Shown piece after piece: positions 11,215-22,871 of a stretch of 64,000 bases of DNA. The notes under the pieces were generated by a model. The model was not told the origin of the DNA. It worked only from the letters and a program-made list of their open reading frames with translations, and searched no databases. The stretch comes from Ianthella basta (taxonomy: Eukaryota > Porifera > Demospongiae > Verongiida > Ianthellidae): contig OZ025869.1 in the NCBI GenBank assembly GCA_964019415.1, positions 4,838,765 through 4,902,764 on the forward strand. Direction: 5' to 3'. Position 1 is the first letter of the stretch. Each line of letters opens with the position of its first letter. Position numbers and translations under genes: made by a program.

Positions 11215-11769
11215 ATGGCTGCTGGAGGAGGTAACCTTCGAGAAGATGCGAGCCATGTTAACGTTGAGCTTGCAAACTTGCTAAGCTTTCAGCCAGGCAT
11301 GGAAACACGTCCAGCCATGGTTGCGCAGGCCATGGTCACACAGCCACCATCAACCGTAGTCACACCACCAGCTATGGACACACCATCAGACGTGGTAATA
11401 CCGCCAGCTGTCCTATCGCAGCACCTTCCCTTCTCTGCCGTTGACAAAAGCAAGTATTTATCTAGTGCTGCTGTCATCGTGAAACATTTGAAATTAACAG
11501 CAGTCAGCAAAGCGCCTACTTTGGCTGTGAAACTGGCCAGATTTGCTGTGTTTGGTGATGAGCTATTGGGTATGTGTACTGTCATGGGCTACCATGACAG
11601 TATTGGGCTGCCAACTGAGGAGCTGACACAATTGAAGCAAATCGTATTTAATCAATATCCCACCTACTGGGGCAACCCTGTGGAGTTTGAGCAAGTTTGG
11701 GCATCCTGTATTGAAGGCATTGGGCAAGCTATGCCCAGAATTGCACCCACTACTTTGGTCTTTCTCTGA
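11215..11769 (+). CDS. BEN-like domain protein, possibly partial
   Basis: An uninterrupted 184-codon ORF. Residues 1-80 are low complexity and rich in Pro, Thr and Val (MATQPP-type repeats). Residues 105-175 read KLARFAVFGDELLGMCTV, then LPTEELTQLKQIVFNQYP, then NPVEFEQVWASCIEGIGQA. This pattern (FFGxdxLxxsTvxG...Lp...LxxLKxxvfxxfP...FExlWxxC..aIxQxCK) resembles BEN-type DNA-binding domains. The expected basic CKxLR ending is lost (AMPRIAPTT), so the 3' end may be frameshifted. Isolated from other exons; host gene or transposon protein not decidable. Confidence 0.4.
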   Translation: MAAGGGNLREDASHVNVELANLLSFQPGMETRPAMVAQAMVTQPPSTVVTPPAMDTPSDVVIPPAVLSQHLPFSAVDKSKYLSSAAVIVKHLKLTAVSKAPTLAVKLARFAVFGDELLGMCTVMGYHDSIGLPTEELTQLKQIVFNQYPTYWGNPVEFEQVWASCIEGIGQAMPRIAPTTLVFL

Positions 11770-11848
11770 TGCAACTGTACCAGACATGCAGTGAAGGAAC
11801 TCACTGTATAACTGGCTGGAGGAGGAAAGGAGAAGGGATGCAAGGGAT

Positions 11849-12680
11849 GTGAACAGGGGCGTTAGAGCAGAAAAATTTTGGTTCCTCTCTAGTAACCCAT
11901 TATTTGGATTACTTGAGAGTTTTTTCACCATTCGTACAGCCAAGATAACATCACCTTTTGATGATCAATGTGAAGCTGTGTTGGATGCATTTGCATCGAA
12001 GTGGAAGTCAACATGCAAGCATCATGATTACCTCATGACATTCACAAAACAAAAGTGGAGAAAGCTTGCAGCCACTGAGAGGTCCAGACACACCTCGAGA
12101 ATAGCATGGCTTGTGCAATACAGCATGCACAGCTACAGGAATTCTTTCCCAGTCCTACATTTAAGGCTGACCTAGAGTCCTTGTACTCTGAAGCATCCAA
12201 AGCAAGCAAGAGGTGAAGGCTGTCACCAGGCAGGCATTACCCTAACTAACAGCTTTCACGAGATACTAGCAACACCTGACCCTACTACCCTACTACCCTA
12301 AGTATATGGCATGTGTGTTAATATTCAACTTCCTTTTTTTCAGGAGAAATTTGGACACTCTATTACTGCTTCTGCAACTGCATTGTGCAAAGAATTGCAT
12401 TTGCAAAGTAAGCCATCAAAGAGTGAAGTGCTTGCTGCAAAGCAGAGGAGACAGACAAACTCGCGACAGTGAGAGTACTGTACTTGCTGCTGTTATCCCC
12501 AGGCAGATTCTGGGTGAAAGCACTGCGTCTGTCTCTTCATATCTGAAGAGAAGAAAGGAGCAAAACCTAAAATGGCCCAAACAGTGTGGCAAGGAAAAAT
12601 CCCACTGGCCATCAGAGAGCAACTTCACCTGGGATGTAGCCACAGCTATGGAGATGCTTACTTAGAGACTGGCCACCAGA
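11849..12680 (+). pseudogene. Unrecognised coding remnants, frameshifted
   Basis: A 108-codon ORF (PFDDQCEAVLDAFASKWKS, then FTKQKWRKLA) and, after a one-base shift, a tail reading HTSRIA...FPSPTFKADLESLYSEAS look like one continuous protein. Another stretch (EKFGHSITASATALCKELH) begins after a tttttttcag acceptor near 12343. I recognise a W..L...E...H....C-like pattern used by some transposon-encoded proteins but cannot name the family. Confidence 0.3.
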
Positions 12681-13610
12681 GACGAGGATCAATTGGTCTG
12701 CTGAGGCTGAGAATCTTGGCATACAAGGTGCCAACAAGGGCCAAGCTCTGAAGGAGACAGCCCAAAGACATGGCATAGACTGCACTTCACCTATCCCTGT
12801 AGGGCTTGGGTGTTTCTCAGTGCTTGCAACAGCAAAATCTGTGGTGGCTTTCCATTTGCACAGAGCATTCATCTGTCCACATGACGTATGTGAATTCATC
12901 GTTTTGATGCTGCTGCTCTGCCACTGTAGGCACTTGTGCTTGCTCTCCTGCCATATAAGCTGGCAATAGGCGCTACCTCTAACTGTTCAGCCTAAAGCGA
13001 AGCGGAACTGCAGAATCATCTTCAATGTCATTTGCAAGCCATTCTGTGCAAGGAGAGTGTGCAGTCAATAGCAATTGTCTCATCATCCTCTCTCATTTGG
13101 CGTTCTACCAACTCCTTTACTTGGGGAATTATCTGGGTAGGTTGTCAGAACCTAGCCTCCTTGGGATACTGCACATCTCCTTGAACTTCACTATAAACTT
13201 ATGCACCTCTAGAGACTCAGCTGACTGCAAGTCCCTCCTCACATAGCATGCGAGCAATAGTTGGTGTCTTAAGTGAAGATCCGCAACAAACTGCCTAAGC
13301 CAGTGGTGGTCCAAGCGAGAGCAAACTGCCTCCATATCACTGCAGATAGCAGGCAAGCCTATCTAATACTGGCTGATCACAAAACACACAGGAGTTATGG
13401 GGACCACTTCCTCTCTCTAAACAAAGATAGTCAGCTGTTGAGTCACTTGTGATACACCTAAATGATCAGTAGGTCATGCTCAATGCTAAAGGATCAGATG
13501 CCAGCCACAAAATAAAGCTTCTAGCCCAACAGGAGAGCTCTGCCATTCCTGGCCTTGAGATTGCCTCAAAAAAGCAGAAAGTGACAAAGGTGAAGTTAAC
13601 AGGAGCTTCA
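12681..13610. other. No gene supported
   Basis: Short ORFs only. One (13476-13718) runs into the foldback element and owes part of its length to it. Confidence 0.35.
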
Positions 13611-13615
13611 AGTAC

Positions 13616-13722
13616 TAGTTATAACATGGCCGCGAGGGCGCTGGCTGATTTATCACACGAGGGCGCGAAGCGCCCGAGTGCGATAAATCAGCTAAGCGCC
13701 CGAGCGGCCATGTTATAACTGA
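13616..13722. mobile_element. Foldback (hairpin) MITE
   Basis: Two arms of about 50 bases form an imperfect inverted repeat. The outer ends agttataacatggccgc are perfect complements, and the inner parts (gctgatttatc and ggcgcg/cgcgcc-type GC blocks) pair with a few mismatches. The loop is almost absent (gaag). GC-rich arms with TA-rich ends are typical of small palindromic elements scattered through sponge genomes. No coding capacity. Confidence 0.7.
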
Positions 13723-15170
13723 CTTGTTACGATTCAAACAGCAGGGATTGGCGCTTGAATTCGTTCGCTGTCGAATGAATTTACCGAACGAACCTGACAG
13801 AAGTAACTATAGAAACCAGAGAACACAATTTTCTCGAAGCACAAGGCGAAAGGCGAGAAGCGTCGCAAGAAAAAGGCTGTCAGCGGCCTCTCGTACTGAA
13901 TAAAACGTCAGCGCCGCTTGAGTCGGCACTAGGGCATATGATTAGAAGTCCTGCAAGCAGCGTATGAAGGGAGAACTTTCTTTTTAGAGAGTGTACTAGG
14001 ATTTAAACGACTGGAGAACTTGGGAATGGCAAGACCTACCTTCAATTTCATCCATAAAGTGAACTTGGAAAAGGGAATGTTGGTTTCTCTATCACTAAAG
14101 ACATTACATGCACAATTACATGTCACTGCCATAAAAATACACGTGTGCTAGGCATACATTTATGTTAATGACCATGCTTCCAAGTGTCAAGCACTCATCA
14201 TTTCAGAGCCAATGTTCATGAGAAAGTTCACAAGGTGATGAATATCAAAGGCATTTTGCTAAAGCAGTAAACAAAACGTTTGTTTAAGGGTGGAAAGTGA
14301 TTGGGTGAACCAATAAGAGCCCCCTCGACGCAGTGTGTTATGAGGTGTGAAAGCATAAACAGTGGCGTTATGCGAAATTAGACCACTGCAGCTTGCTTTG
14401 ATGTATGGCTTCCTCATATAACAAATGTACTTTCAATGCCTGTGCTACCCAACAAGAAGTGTCTTACTGCAATAGACAGTTCCCTTGTCGATAGTGGTGT
14501 ATTGAAAGAAGGTGTACCAATGTGTCCCTGTGAAGTTGAGATTTCACAAGGGTGTTCAAGTTGAAATTATCGCCCAAGGTCCATTCTTGCAACTAAATTA
14601 TGCGTTTCGTTACCACATGTACTTTAGTAAAATGGTGGCGCAGATTCATTGCATTCCTGGTCCACTCACTTCAACATCGGACGCAAGTTTTCACTGAAGT
14701 TGTCCATCACTTTCCCTGCCTCTGGGACAACCTGTCTAGGAGTTTCAAAGACCAGGGAGCCAAGAACAACACACTTGAACCCGTGCTAATACTTCCTCAG
14801 AAGAGGAAGACAAAGTCTACTTCAAGCCATGGCAACAATGTGTCAACTTTGGATTCTATTCAAGCTACTCTTGGTCATGCCTGCAACAAATGACTCCACC
14901 ATGACTCAGATGTGTCTTAAAAACCTAAAGGTTCTACATGTCCATAATGGACAAAACTGATGCTTTAGATCTAACTAGCATTGGTAGAGAATTTGCCGCA
15001 CTTAAGGAAACCCGTGTTAGAGTGTTTGGACAATTTTAGCTAGCTGAAGAATATATTTACCAACTTGTTTATGTACATGCATGCATGATCAAGCTGTAAC
15101 TTGTCAATCCTTATTGGAAGTATGAATATGTGCGAAAAAATTTTTCATGGCCAAACCACACTAATTTTGC
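13723..15170. other. No gene recognised
   Basis: ORFs of 60-97 codons around 14512-14893 have no motif I recognise. Confidence 0.35.
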
Positions 15171-15207
15171 TTGCTCCGGGCCTGTTCTTATAAATGAAGC
15201 TAAATGA

Positions 15208-15510
15208 AGGCTGTGGCTCAATGCCATAAACAGAAAGGACATTTACTGTAACCTGACAGTGATTTGTAGCCAGCACTTCATTGGAGGTGGGTACTCCTGT
15301 AGCTGTTCTATGTAGTTAGTTAGTCCAAGATCTTCCTGTGTTTGCAGAGTGTACCTTGCAACTACTATTTTATATATATTGCTGTAGGTAAACAGAAGGA
15401 TGATCCCTTATCTCCAGCGTATTTACCTAGCATGTTTTCCTTTACTCCTAGTCTGAAGAGAAAGATAACAGAGCAGAGTATGAAAAGGCACACTGCCTCT
15501 AAATGAAGCA
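15208..15510 (+). pseudogene. THAP-domain exon pair
   Basis: Exon piece ending at 15286 reads RLWLNAINRKDI...LTVICSQHFIGG, the second half of a THAP zinc finger including the CxxH ligand pair (CSQHF). A gtgggt donor follows. After a gctgtag acceptor the next exon starts at 15388 and completes the glycine codon, giving GKQKDDPLSPAYLPSMF, the AVPTLF-like end of a THAP domain. The frame then stops (TGA at 15505-15507) but continues after a shift with a Pro-rich tail. The N-terminal half with the first two cysteines is not found in frame. Transposon-derived or host THAP gene, now broken. Confidence 0.55.
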
Positions 15511-16400
15511 AGGAAGCTAAAGTCAGGATTGAAGCTGTTGGGAACATTGAGTGTGATGCAGATCAACCGAAGAATCACAAACTCTTACCACCAGTTTTGC
15601 AGCCATGCATCTCACCCGCTCCCCTAGCGCTAGCTCTTGATATGCCAACACCAGGGCCAATGCCTGGCATGGCCCAAAACTCATTAACATCTCGACAGTG
15701 ACCCCTGGCCTGGTTGTTCTTCAGGACGTCTCTTCTCGAGCTAATATCGTGTACAGCCCCCAGCTGGAATTGCCACTAGTGTTATAGCCCTTGCACTGCA
15801 TGGTTGTCAATCCCGGAGGAACCTGGCAGCTTGACTGGCAACAAAGCTCTTTACCCTGAGGGAAGATCGTATACTCACTGGCAAACGATGAATCTAATGA
15901 TGCAGGATTGCTGAAGATTAATCCGCTAACCGTGCGCATTTCACTTTAGATGGCATGTCAACTCAGCTGCTGGAAATGTGCATAATAATTATACGTATAT
16001 GCTGCATGGTAAATAGTGTGACTAACATGACATTTGGCAGTACATGGGCCAGGTTATGCCATAATGAGCATACCCATGCACATGGATGACAGCACTAGCT
16101 AAGGGAAACTGCTGCAGACCCATACCTACACATTAACACTATGGGCAAATCAAAGCTAGTTGTAAACCCATGTCTTCCCAATTGGCGGAAGTCCAGTTTA
16201 CACCATATAGGTAACTTCAGCAGTTCCATTCATCTGTAATCAGAGATCAGACAACCCTACTGATCCAGCCCTGAGGCACCGGCCCAGCGACACAATCGAC
16301 TACTGTGGATTCAATCAGCTAGCAGCTATGCACACAATGGTAGCTATTGTGAAACATAGTATACTTAGACAGTAGACATAGACTCGTGCTTCGTTTCAAC
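15511..16400. other. No gene supported
   Basis: A proline-rich out-of-frame tail of the THAP remnant fills 15530-15700; the rest shows nothing. Confidence 0.35.
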
Positions 16401-16404
16401 AACC

Positions 16405-17780
16405 ATACCTCTGTTGGAAAAGAACGACGAAGTAGTCAGGCATAGTGCTAAGGGTCAGTACACCAACGTGCGCAATTTCAGGATTCACCTCACCCACTAC
16501 ATGAAGGGTGCAAAAAGTTCTGGATACTTGTGCGATGTCATATTCTGCAATGGGGCAGAACTTGAGGTGAGCTGGGACACTGTGACAGTAGCATAGTGTA
16601 GCCAGGCAGCTGCACAGTCTTTTCATTTACGCTCTGTTCTGAGTACACCACTTAGGAAATAAGACACGAGATATATGGCCAGGGTGATGTTCCAGACACT
16701 GTGTCCCCCTTACAAATAATACAGACATACGTAACTAAACATGCTCTCAGATAGCAAAGGAATGGAAGTAATGGAGTAGTGTGTGGCGCGCGCGCGTGTC
16801 TACCCTTGTAGGCAAGCCTTCGTCATGGCTTCAGATATGGGGCGCCGTTTGTATCAAAACACATGGAAATGGGAACCGGTGTTAAAAACTCCCACGATTT
16901 ACTATATCGAGTGCACAATTTACTATATCGAGCACACGATTTGTTAACGTACCATTTAATAAATTGTGTCGACGATTTACTACATCGTGTGGACGATTTA
17001 CTACAATGTCATTGTGCTGAAGAACCATGATTGAAGTACACATGGCTATGATCTCAGCGATGGCCACCAAGTTGTTCATGCACGTGGCAAACTGACACGG
17101 CGACTCCCCCCGACCAGAACACCTTGATTGCAACAACTTCATATGTCTATATACAGTAATGGCTAATCACTATGAGGCCCTGTACCACAGGTTCCAGAAG
17201 ATACCAGCAACCCTGGCTTATGGAGAAGTCAACTGTAGTGAAGACCACAGCCATCAACGCAGTACTGTCAATTGTGGGTGCACAGAACACTAACCTTTTC
17301 AAGGCAATCACAGATGCCAAAGGTTACAGGTTACAGGTATACTCAGCTACTTTTAACACCAATTGCAAGCAATCACTAAGTATCTAAGGCATTATACACA
17401 GCATCTCCAGAGCGTTGCTTTAAATTGACAGTCATGTGCTTCACATATGGTCTATACAATGGGTAATTAGAGCTTAGTGTGCATTATATATGGCATTTAC
17501 AAGGTATAAGAACTAACGTGTTGCCGCAGTGGCTACACTTGCTTGTCAGTGGTGTAGCTGTTCTTACAATGATTGTATGCATGTATTGATTTGCAGATTT
17601 GCCTCTCGCACATCTCTCGGCATGGTTATAGACGATCCACGAAATGATAGGGAGCTGGCCAGCAAAATTGTTCTCCACTTCGAGCAAGCCCAAGTGGCTA
17701 ATTTTACAAGAGAATATAGGTCGAATTTTATAGCCTCCATGAACTTGCCCTGCTTACAGAGGATGGCTGCTGATCCAATG
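16405..17780 (+). CDS. Candidate exons of an unrecognised gene
   Basis: Three open stretches have plausible splice edges. Near 16405-16566 (ends at gtgagc) reads KGQYTNVRNFRIHLTHYM. Stretch 17193-17336 (after ccacag, before gtatac) reads KTTAINAVLSIVGAQNTN. Stretch 17596-17779 (after ttgcag) reads GMVIDDPRNDRELASKIV and ends at a TGA. Composition looks protein-like. I recognise no domain and have not established that the phases join. Confidence 0.3.
16885..17010. repeat. Short degenerate tandem of a tttactayatcg motif
   Basis: The motif acgatttactatatcg and variants recur five to six times over 125 bases, spaced by 20-35 bases, some flanked by gtgcac or gtgtgg. Confidence 0.5.
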
Positions 17781-18225
17781 TGAGCAGTGGATGCGTGCAT
17801 TGCACATACCTTTGTTATTTCTCTACATTATGTATGCTATTATACCATTGCATTTTCCCATGGCAAGTGGAAAGGGTCCTACACATTAAATTTCCTGACG
17901 AGATGTCCAGGGCTGAGGAAGTTGGCTTTGTAAGTTGCAGTATGTGTCTATGGTAGGAGTGGCACTGTGTACGTACATGTGCATACACAATATCTTAAAC
18001 TTTAAGAGTTATCAAGTTTTCTACATACCTACAGGGCTACTTGGTCAAACTAGAAGAAATTGCTTTGGTTAACTTTTGACATTTAGATGGTACTGTATAT
18101 TTCTTAGTCATTTTACCACGAGAATTATGAATCAATGCTGTGCATGTGCAGGAATGTACACTATTGACATGTTCCTGCTTGGCTAGTGCATGAACGCGGC
18201 TGTGCATAACGTCTATATATAGGTA

Positions 18226-19029
18226 GTGTGTGAAGGTGGAATGCAACGTACACACATGCACACGCACACACACAATGGATATAGTGAATGTGATGATGGA
18301 CCATTGATGGTATCCATGAGACACATAGCTATTGTTTTACTACACCAAAGCAAGCTCCTGTATTTAAGCCCAAAAGTCTGCCAGTCACCAAGCCTAACAA
18401 GATGCATCAAGTTCGCTGTGGCCATCTCCTCCTCCTCCTCCTGCTTGCAGGTGAGCCAACCAGCCATGCTAGCTTAGATTGAAAAGAAAGAGTGAAACTG
18501 GGAGGAGAGTCAGTGATGGAGAGTCCTCTCTTTTATCCAGCTGCATGTTCCTAATGGCCATATGACGCCAGCACAGACATATAGTGCAATCAGTAGGGTA
18601 TGTATGTTAGTTAATACTGTATGGTAACGGATATTAGTGGTAGTCACTGTCATCCTGATCTTCAGTCCAATCACTGCCATTGTCAGACTCCATTCCACAG
18701 ACCTTTGGTGAGTTGACTTCTTGGCTAGAAAGACTTTGGCGCTGCTGAGCGTAGTTGTAGTGCATCGTATTGTGCCCATTTTGAGTGTTCTGCACAATGC
18801 AATGCTTGAGAAAATTGCGCAGGAAATAACGCCATTTTATTATTTTCGCTGACTACAAGAAGCTTCAATGGTGCATGAAACTCCAGCTGTGTGGTTGCAG
18901 GAAACGGCAGATGAGGACAGCAAACAGTACATACATTGCTTCTAGTCTGGCACTGCCCTCCAGACCCTTGGCGAGTCAACTTCTTGGCTGGAAATGGTGT
19001 GAAAAGAGCAATGATACTTTAAACCTGCA
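18226..19029. other. No gene supported; internal degenerate duplication
   Basis: The phrase ccttggygagtyaacttcttggct occurs near 18705 and again near 18968, so this stretch contains a diverged direct duplication of about 265 bases. A (CTC)n run lies at 18427. Confidence 0.35.
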
Positions 19030-19380
19030 TTGCAACACAACATACAACACACAAAGAACAAGGCATCAGGTTCATCAAGTGTTTGGTTCTCTGGGGAGGA
19101 AGTTCTGGCTCTCCTTGACATGGATGAAGAGGAGAATGCTATGGAGGAACCCTACACACAAGAACACAGAGATGAGTCACAGTCTTGTGACAGTGGGACT
19201 GACAGTAGTGATTCAGAAGATGCCTCTAGGTCTTCTTCATCAACCACAGTCTCTGCACCATTTACTCCATCTCCGTTTACAGCAAAGGCTCAACCACGAT
19301 CTTCCTGGCACTGCAAGGGTAGAGAAATTCTTCCTCCTAATCATACAACTCAGCCACAGCAATCGGTAGACACTAAATGA
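19030..19380 (+). pseudogene. PiggyBac-like N-terminal acidic region
   Basis: The ORF contains WFSGEEVLALLDMDEEE followed by an acidic Ser/Asp-rich stretch (DSGTDSSDSEDASRSSSS) and a Pro/Thr-rich tail. The (L/F)xxEEVLxLLD plus acidic low-complexity start is characteristic of piggyBac-type transposases in invertebrates. The catalytic core does not follow, so only an N-terminal fragment is present. Evidence is compositional plus one short motif. Confidence 0.4.
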
Positions 19381-19759
19381 AAACAACTGAAGGTGGTACG
19401 CTCAACTAAAAATCCAGGGACACAGCAAAGTTGCAGTTTTCCAAGATTTCCTGCACACCTGAACAACAACAACAAAACCAACCAAGTGAGGATAGGGGCG
19501 GGCCATCACAGCTACAGCAAGTTCAATCCATTTAAGCTTCCAAGGTGCATTTGGGTACTACCCTTCTTTTGCAGACGACAGGTGTCTTTCACTAAGTATG
19601 TAAGTGTCAAAGCAGGACTGCTACCTAATCTAGTATCCACAAGTTGTCCGTGAAGTAACGATTATCAAATCAATTAATAACCAACCTTTCCTAGACCCTC
19701 TAAGCCTTTCCAGGGTAAGCACCCTGGAGGAGGAGTGGGTCTAGCAAGCTAGACTAATA

Positions 19760-19954
19760 ATGGAGGTGGAGAAGCTTAACTGTGAAGAACTGGTGGAATT
19801 CTTGTCAAGGAGAATTGGGAGTGACATTAGCGACAACTCCGTAATTGCTCTACAGGACAACCGGGTAAATGGAAAAACATTTCTCAAGCTTACTGATGAC
19901 AACATCTGAGAGGTCATAAAACCTCTGGGAGACAGAAAGAGTCTGTGCAGGCAG
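19760..19954 (+). pseudogene. SAM-domain exon with in-frame stop
   Basis: From ATG 19760 the frame reads MEVEKLNCEELVEFLSRR...VNGKTFLKLTDDNI, then TGA at 19907-19909, then EVIKPLGDRKSLCRQ before a gtacaa donor. This matches a SAM domain: EELxxFL...I.G..FL.L..D.L......GDR. The family usually continues without a break, so the TGA is a premature stop (or a sequencing or RNA-level oddity). Placed next to ankyrin-coding pieces, it may descend from a SAM-ankyrin host gene. Confidence 0.6.
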
Positions 19955-20059
19955 GTACAAACCAGTCATGAGTTTATTGTGCTTCTGAAATGAATAAAAT
20001 ATTAATATCCACGGGAGGGCAGCTTGCATGTCCCCAAGCCAATCAAACCAACCAAACAA

Positions 20060-20112
20060 AAATCATTTTTTTGCTGAGGCAGTAAAGAAGGGTCATGTGG
20101 ACGTAGTGGAGC
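20060..20112 (+). pseudogene. Ankyrin-repeat exon fragment
   Basis: Reads FAEAVKKGHVDVVELVIDQ and ends at a gtaagg donor. It is the helix-turn-helix core of one ankyrin repeat (AxxxGHxxVVxLLI). Near-identical pieces recur at 21440, 22525, 24477 and in the 25.5-26.8 kb array. Confidence 0.6.
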
Positions 20113-20939
20113 TGGTTATCGATCAGGTAAGGTAGTGGCGCCAAAGCAGAACAGCACTATACGCATCTGCATGGACCTCAAGCCCCTCGACACACATGCC
20201 CTTCACGAAACTCACCCACTTCCAAAGGTGGATGATGTCCTAGCACGAGCGAAAGTCTTCACCAAGCTCAATGCCAATAGTGGATTCTGGCAAATCCAAC
20301 TTCCTGTGTCTGCCAATGGCTGGTAGCTGCTAATCGTCGTTCAGAATTGTTGCATTTGACGAACCGACATTCAAGAATCAAGCCAATCAAACCATCCAGG
20401 ATCATCTGGTTCGTGAGGTTAAAGGGGCTAAAACCCAGACTTTCTAACCCAGCACATCTGTGGTAAGGAAATGCAGAAGCTTATGCAAAGTTGCAGTTCT
20501 TGCTATGTATTGACACTTTTGAATCTCTCCAGATGCAGCTTATAGGTTCTATAAAAACTGTAGCCAGCTATGCTAGCTCAGAGAAGGAGGCATGAGTGCA
20601 TAACTAGGGTATGTAAGTGGTCATCATGCACACGTGTTCATGAGCAGTTCTCTTTGCAAACTTAAGTGTCTGTTCATTGCATAGTACAATTATTAATTTC
20701 AATTGTTTTCGACTAATTAAAAACTCCAGGAAAGGAAGGCTGCACTGGGTTCAGCAATCAACTATGTGAAGAAAAAGCCTAAACCTATTGAACCATTTCT
20801 GCATCTCTTGAGGCCTATCGGCGCTAGCACTTGTCACTGCAAATTGCCAATCCATAGCACAAGCTGTAATGAAGTGCAATGAGGTGGTCCCCTCAGCCCT
20901 ACCTTGGTACTTAGTCTTTCCCTGTCTGTGTGTGTACTG
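20077..20939. repeat. Duplicated block, copy 1
   Basis: This 0.86-kb block recurs almost unchanged at 24477-25347. It contains an ankyrin fragment, a Ty3/gypsy reverse transcriptase fragment and non-coding DNA up to a tgtctgtgtgtgtactg end. Confidence 0.85.
20115..20326 (+). pseudogene. Ty3/gypsy reverse transcriptase fragment
   Basis: Reads GKVVAPKQNSTIRICMDLKP, then HPLPKVDDVLARAKVFTKLN and ANSGFWQIQLP before a stop. These are the first RT blocks of Ty3/gypsy Pol (RICxDxxxLN, yPLPxxdd, FsKlDaxsGFwQI). The catalytic aspartate of block A is replaced by asparagine (LNANSGFWQ). No YxDD block follows. Dead fragment. Confidence 0.75.
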
Positions 20940-21145
20940 TAGCCGGTGTTAGCCCTAGCTTGTTACTTAGTCTTTCCCTGTCTGTGTGTGTACTGTAGCT
21001 GGTGTTAGCCCTAGCTTGTTACTTAGTCTTTCCCTGTCTGTGTGTGTACTGTAGCCGGTGTTAGCCCTAGCTTTTTACTTAGTCTTTCCCTGTCTGTGTG
21101 TGTACTGTAGCTGGTGTTAGCCCTAGATTTTTACTTTGTCTGTCC
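20890..21145. repeat. Tandem repeat, about 54-56 bases, four to five copies
   Basis: The unit ttagtctttccctgtctgtg plus tgtgtactgtagcyggtgttagccctagctt repeats head to tail. Confidence 0.85.
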
Positions 21146-21439
21146 ATGTCCATCCATACTCAGTGATCTGGTGCCTTGAAAACGTCAAATGCATGTTCAT
21201 TTAGGATTTTAAGTCCTCCATGGTCTAAATCCGCAATCCAATCTTGAATGAAACCCTCCAAGGATGCTGAATTGCCACCTTCATCCCATTTCCCAGCCTC
21301 CAACAAGGACTTGCACTCTAGCTACAGCCTCATGTGTGGGATCTTCCCATGCTAAATCCAGCAGTTTCTTCACAACATGCCCCCCAGCATACATGACCGA
21401 GAGTGAGGGCACGATCAAATTTGGTTGGTGTACATGCGT

Positions 21440-21550
21440 TGATCATGTTTTTGCTGAGGCAGTAAAGAAGGGTCATGCCAACGTGGTGGAGCTGGTTATC
21501 GATCAGGCACAAGGCACAAGCACTCCCAAGCCTGACAGAGGAGACTGTCA
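21440..21550 (+). pseudogene. Ankyrin-repeat exon fragment
   Basis: Reads VFAEAVKKGHANVVELVIDQ, then AQGTSTPKPDRG. It continues past the point where the 20060 copy has its donor. Confidence 0.5.
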
Positions 21551-21669
21551 TTACAGGCTACACACATACATAGCTGCATTTACCTTAATGTATATATATA
21601 CACATGATGTGCATAGTATAGCAAGCAAATTGTTCATCTCTGTACACAAATACCATACTACAGGCATTC

Positions 21670-21800
21670 ACACTTAGATCCTAAAAGACCTTGCCAACAA
21701 GGTAGTGGAAGGAGACAGTAGGTGTGCAGTCCTTGTGTTAGACGAAATGAAAATCAAGGAGGACTTGGTGTACGATAAGCATTTCTGGAAGTGGGGCCTA
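21670..21800 (+). pseudogene. P-element-like transposase fragment
   Basis: Reads ILKDLANKVVEGDSRCAVLV, then LDEMKIKEDLVYDKHFW. The block (vlDEMxIKexLxYd) surrounds the first catalytic Asp of P-element/THAP9-type transposases. The second copy at 23900-24005 is interrupted after LVY. Confidence 0.6.
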
Positions 21801-22054
21801 TTGTGCTAGCAGACCAGAGCATTCAATTTTTGACAACCAAGAGATTCTCCCAGGATCCCATCAAATCGTTTTTGGGGATCAATGGAGCAGGTGCTAGCAT
21901 AACACCATCCCAAATGTACAGCAGTTCAGCACCACAGCAAACATCTAGTGAGTCAGCAGTGGATTGTCAAAGAAGCAACAAAGGAATGTGAGAGGAAAAG
22001 AAAAAGACACTACCAGCACAAGCACTCCTGAGCTGACACAGAGGATGCAGAAGA

Positions 22055-22400
22055 GACTGTAATTATACTGTATTATGAAGAGGACGTGAAGGAAAAGGTT
22101 TTGGATTGGTTACGGACAAGTGCTTACGACTGAAGCTCAGCCAGTATACTCACAGCACATTCCTTCATGGTCTTCATCAACACTGAGCTATTAGCATCTT
22201 GTGATTTGCCAGAGAATGCTCAAACAGGATTTCCAACGAATTGCCACCAAATGTTCCCAGCACTACGACGCCATGCTGTAGGGTGCGCTGAATCATAGGC
22301 GTCCTCCAACAGCCAACAACCGAGGATGGAATGGCCAAAGAGTATATTAGGCCATATTTCACCCACCAACCTTCTGCACACGGCAATGGCTGGCCATCAA
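22055..22400 (+). repeat. Duplicated block B, copy 1
   Basis: The sequence from agactgtaattatactg to the cggcaatggctggccatcaa region recurs at 23311-23600, 25350-25510 (partial) and 27005-27360. Only the 27 kb copy is open (115 codons), reading EEDVKEKVLDWLQTSAYDLS, and no family is recognised. Confidence 0.75.
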
Positions 22401-22871
22401 ACAAACTTTCAGAGGATACTGCACCATGGCATAGAGCATTGCAAGGGTTGGAGAACGGGCAAACAGGGCCAGATTTAGGGCTTGCTGAAGGTGGGGGCCT
22501 TGAGTATATAAATATATATATAAGAAGGGTCATGCCGACGTAGTGGAGCTTGTTATCAATCAGCTCCACTTAAGTCCCAACGATCATGTCAAGGTATGTG
22601 CATGTACATGTGTGTGGGTGTATGACTGAGGATGTATGTGTGTGTATGGGGAGAAGATCGTGTTGTACAACCTCCATGTGGTGATCCCTGGGTCAGAGGC
22701 CATGACCTTGCCAATAGCAGGACGTTGGGCAGATGGACTGGCGTCCCATTCTGATCTGTGTTCAGCTCGTGATGTTCAAAAATGTTCAGCCTGTGAAAAC
22801 TGGAAGTCTTAGAAATCTCACAGGCATCACAAGCCTTTTGTGTCACGTCTTTTTCTTCGTGCTAAGTCCAA

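Noticed and set aside
20060..20326. In-frame ankyrin-reverse transcriptase fusion protein
   Set aside because: The ankyrin piece and RT piece are in different frames, and a gtaagg donor separates them; they are adjacent fragments, not a fusion.
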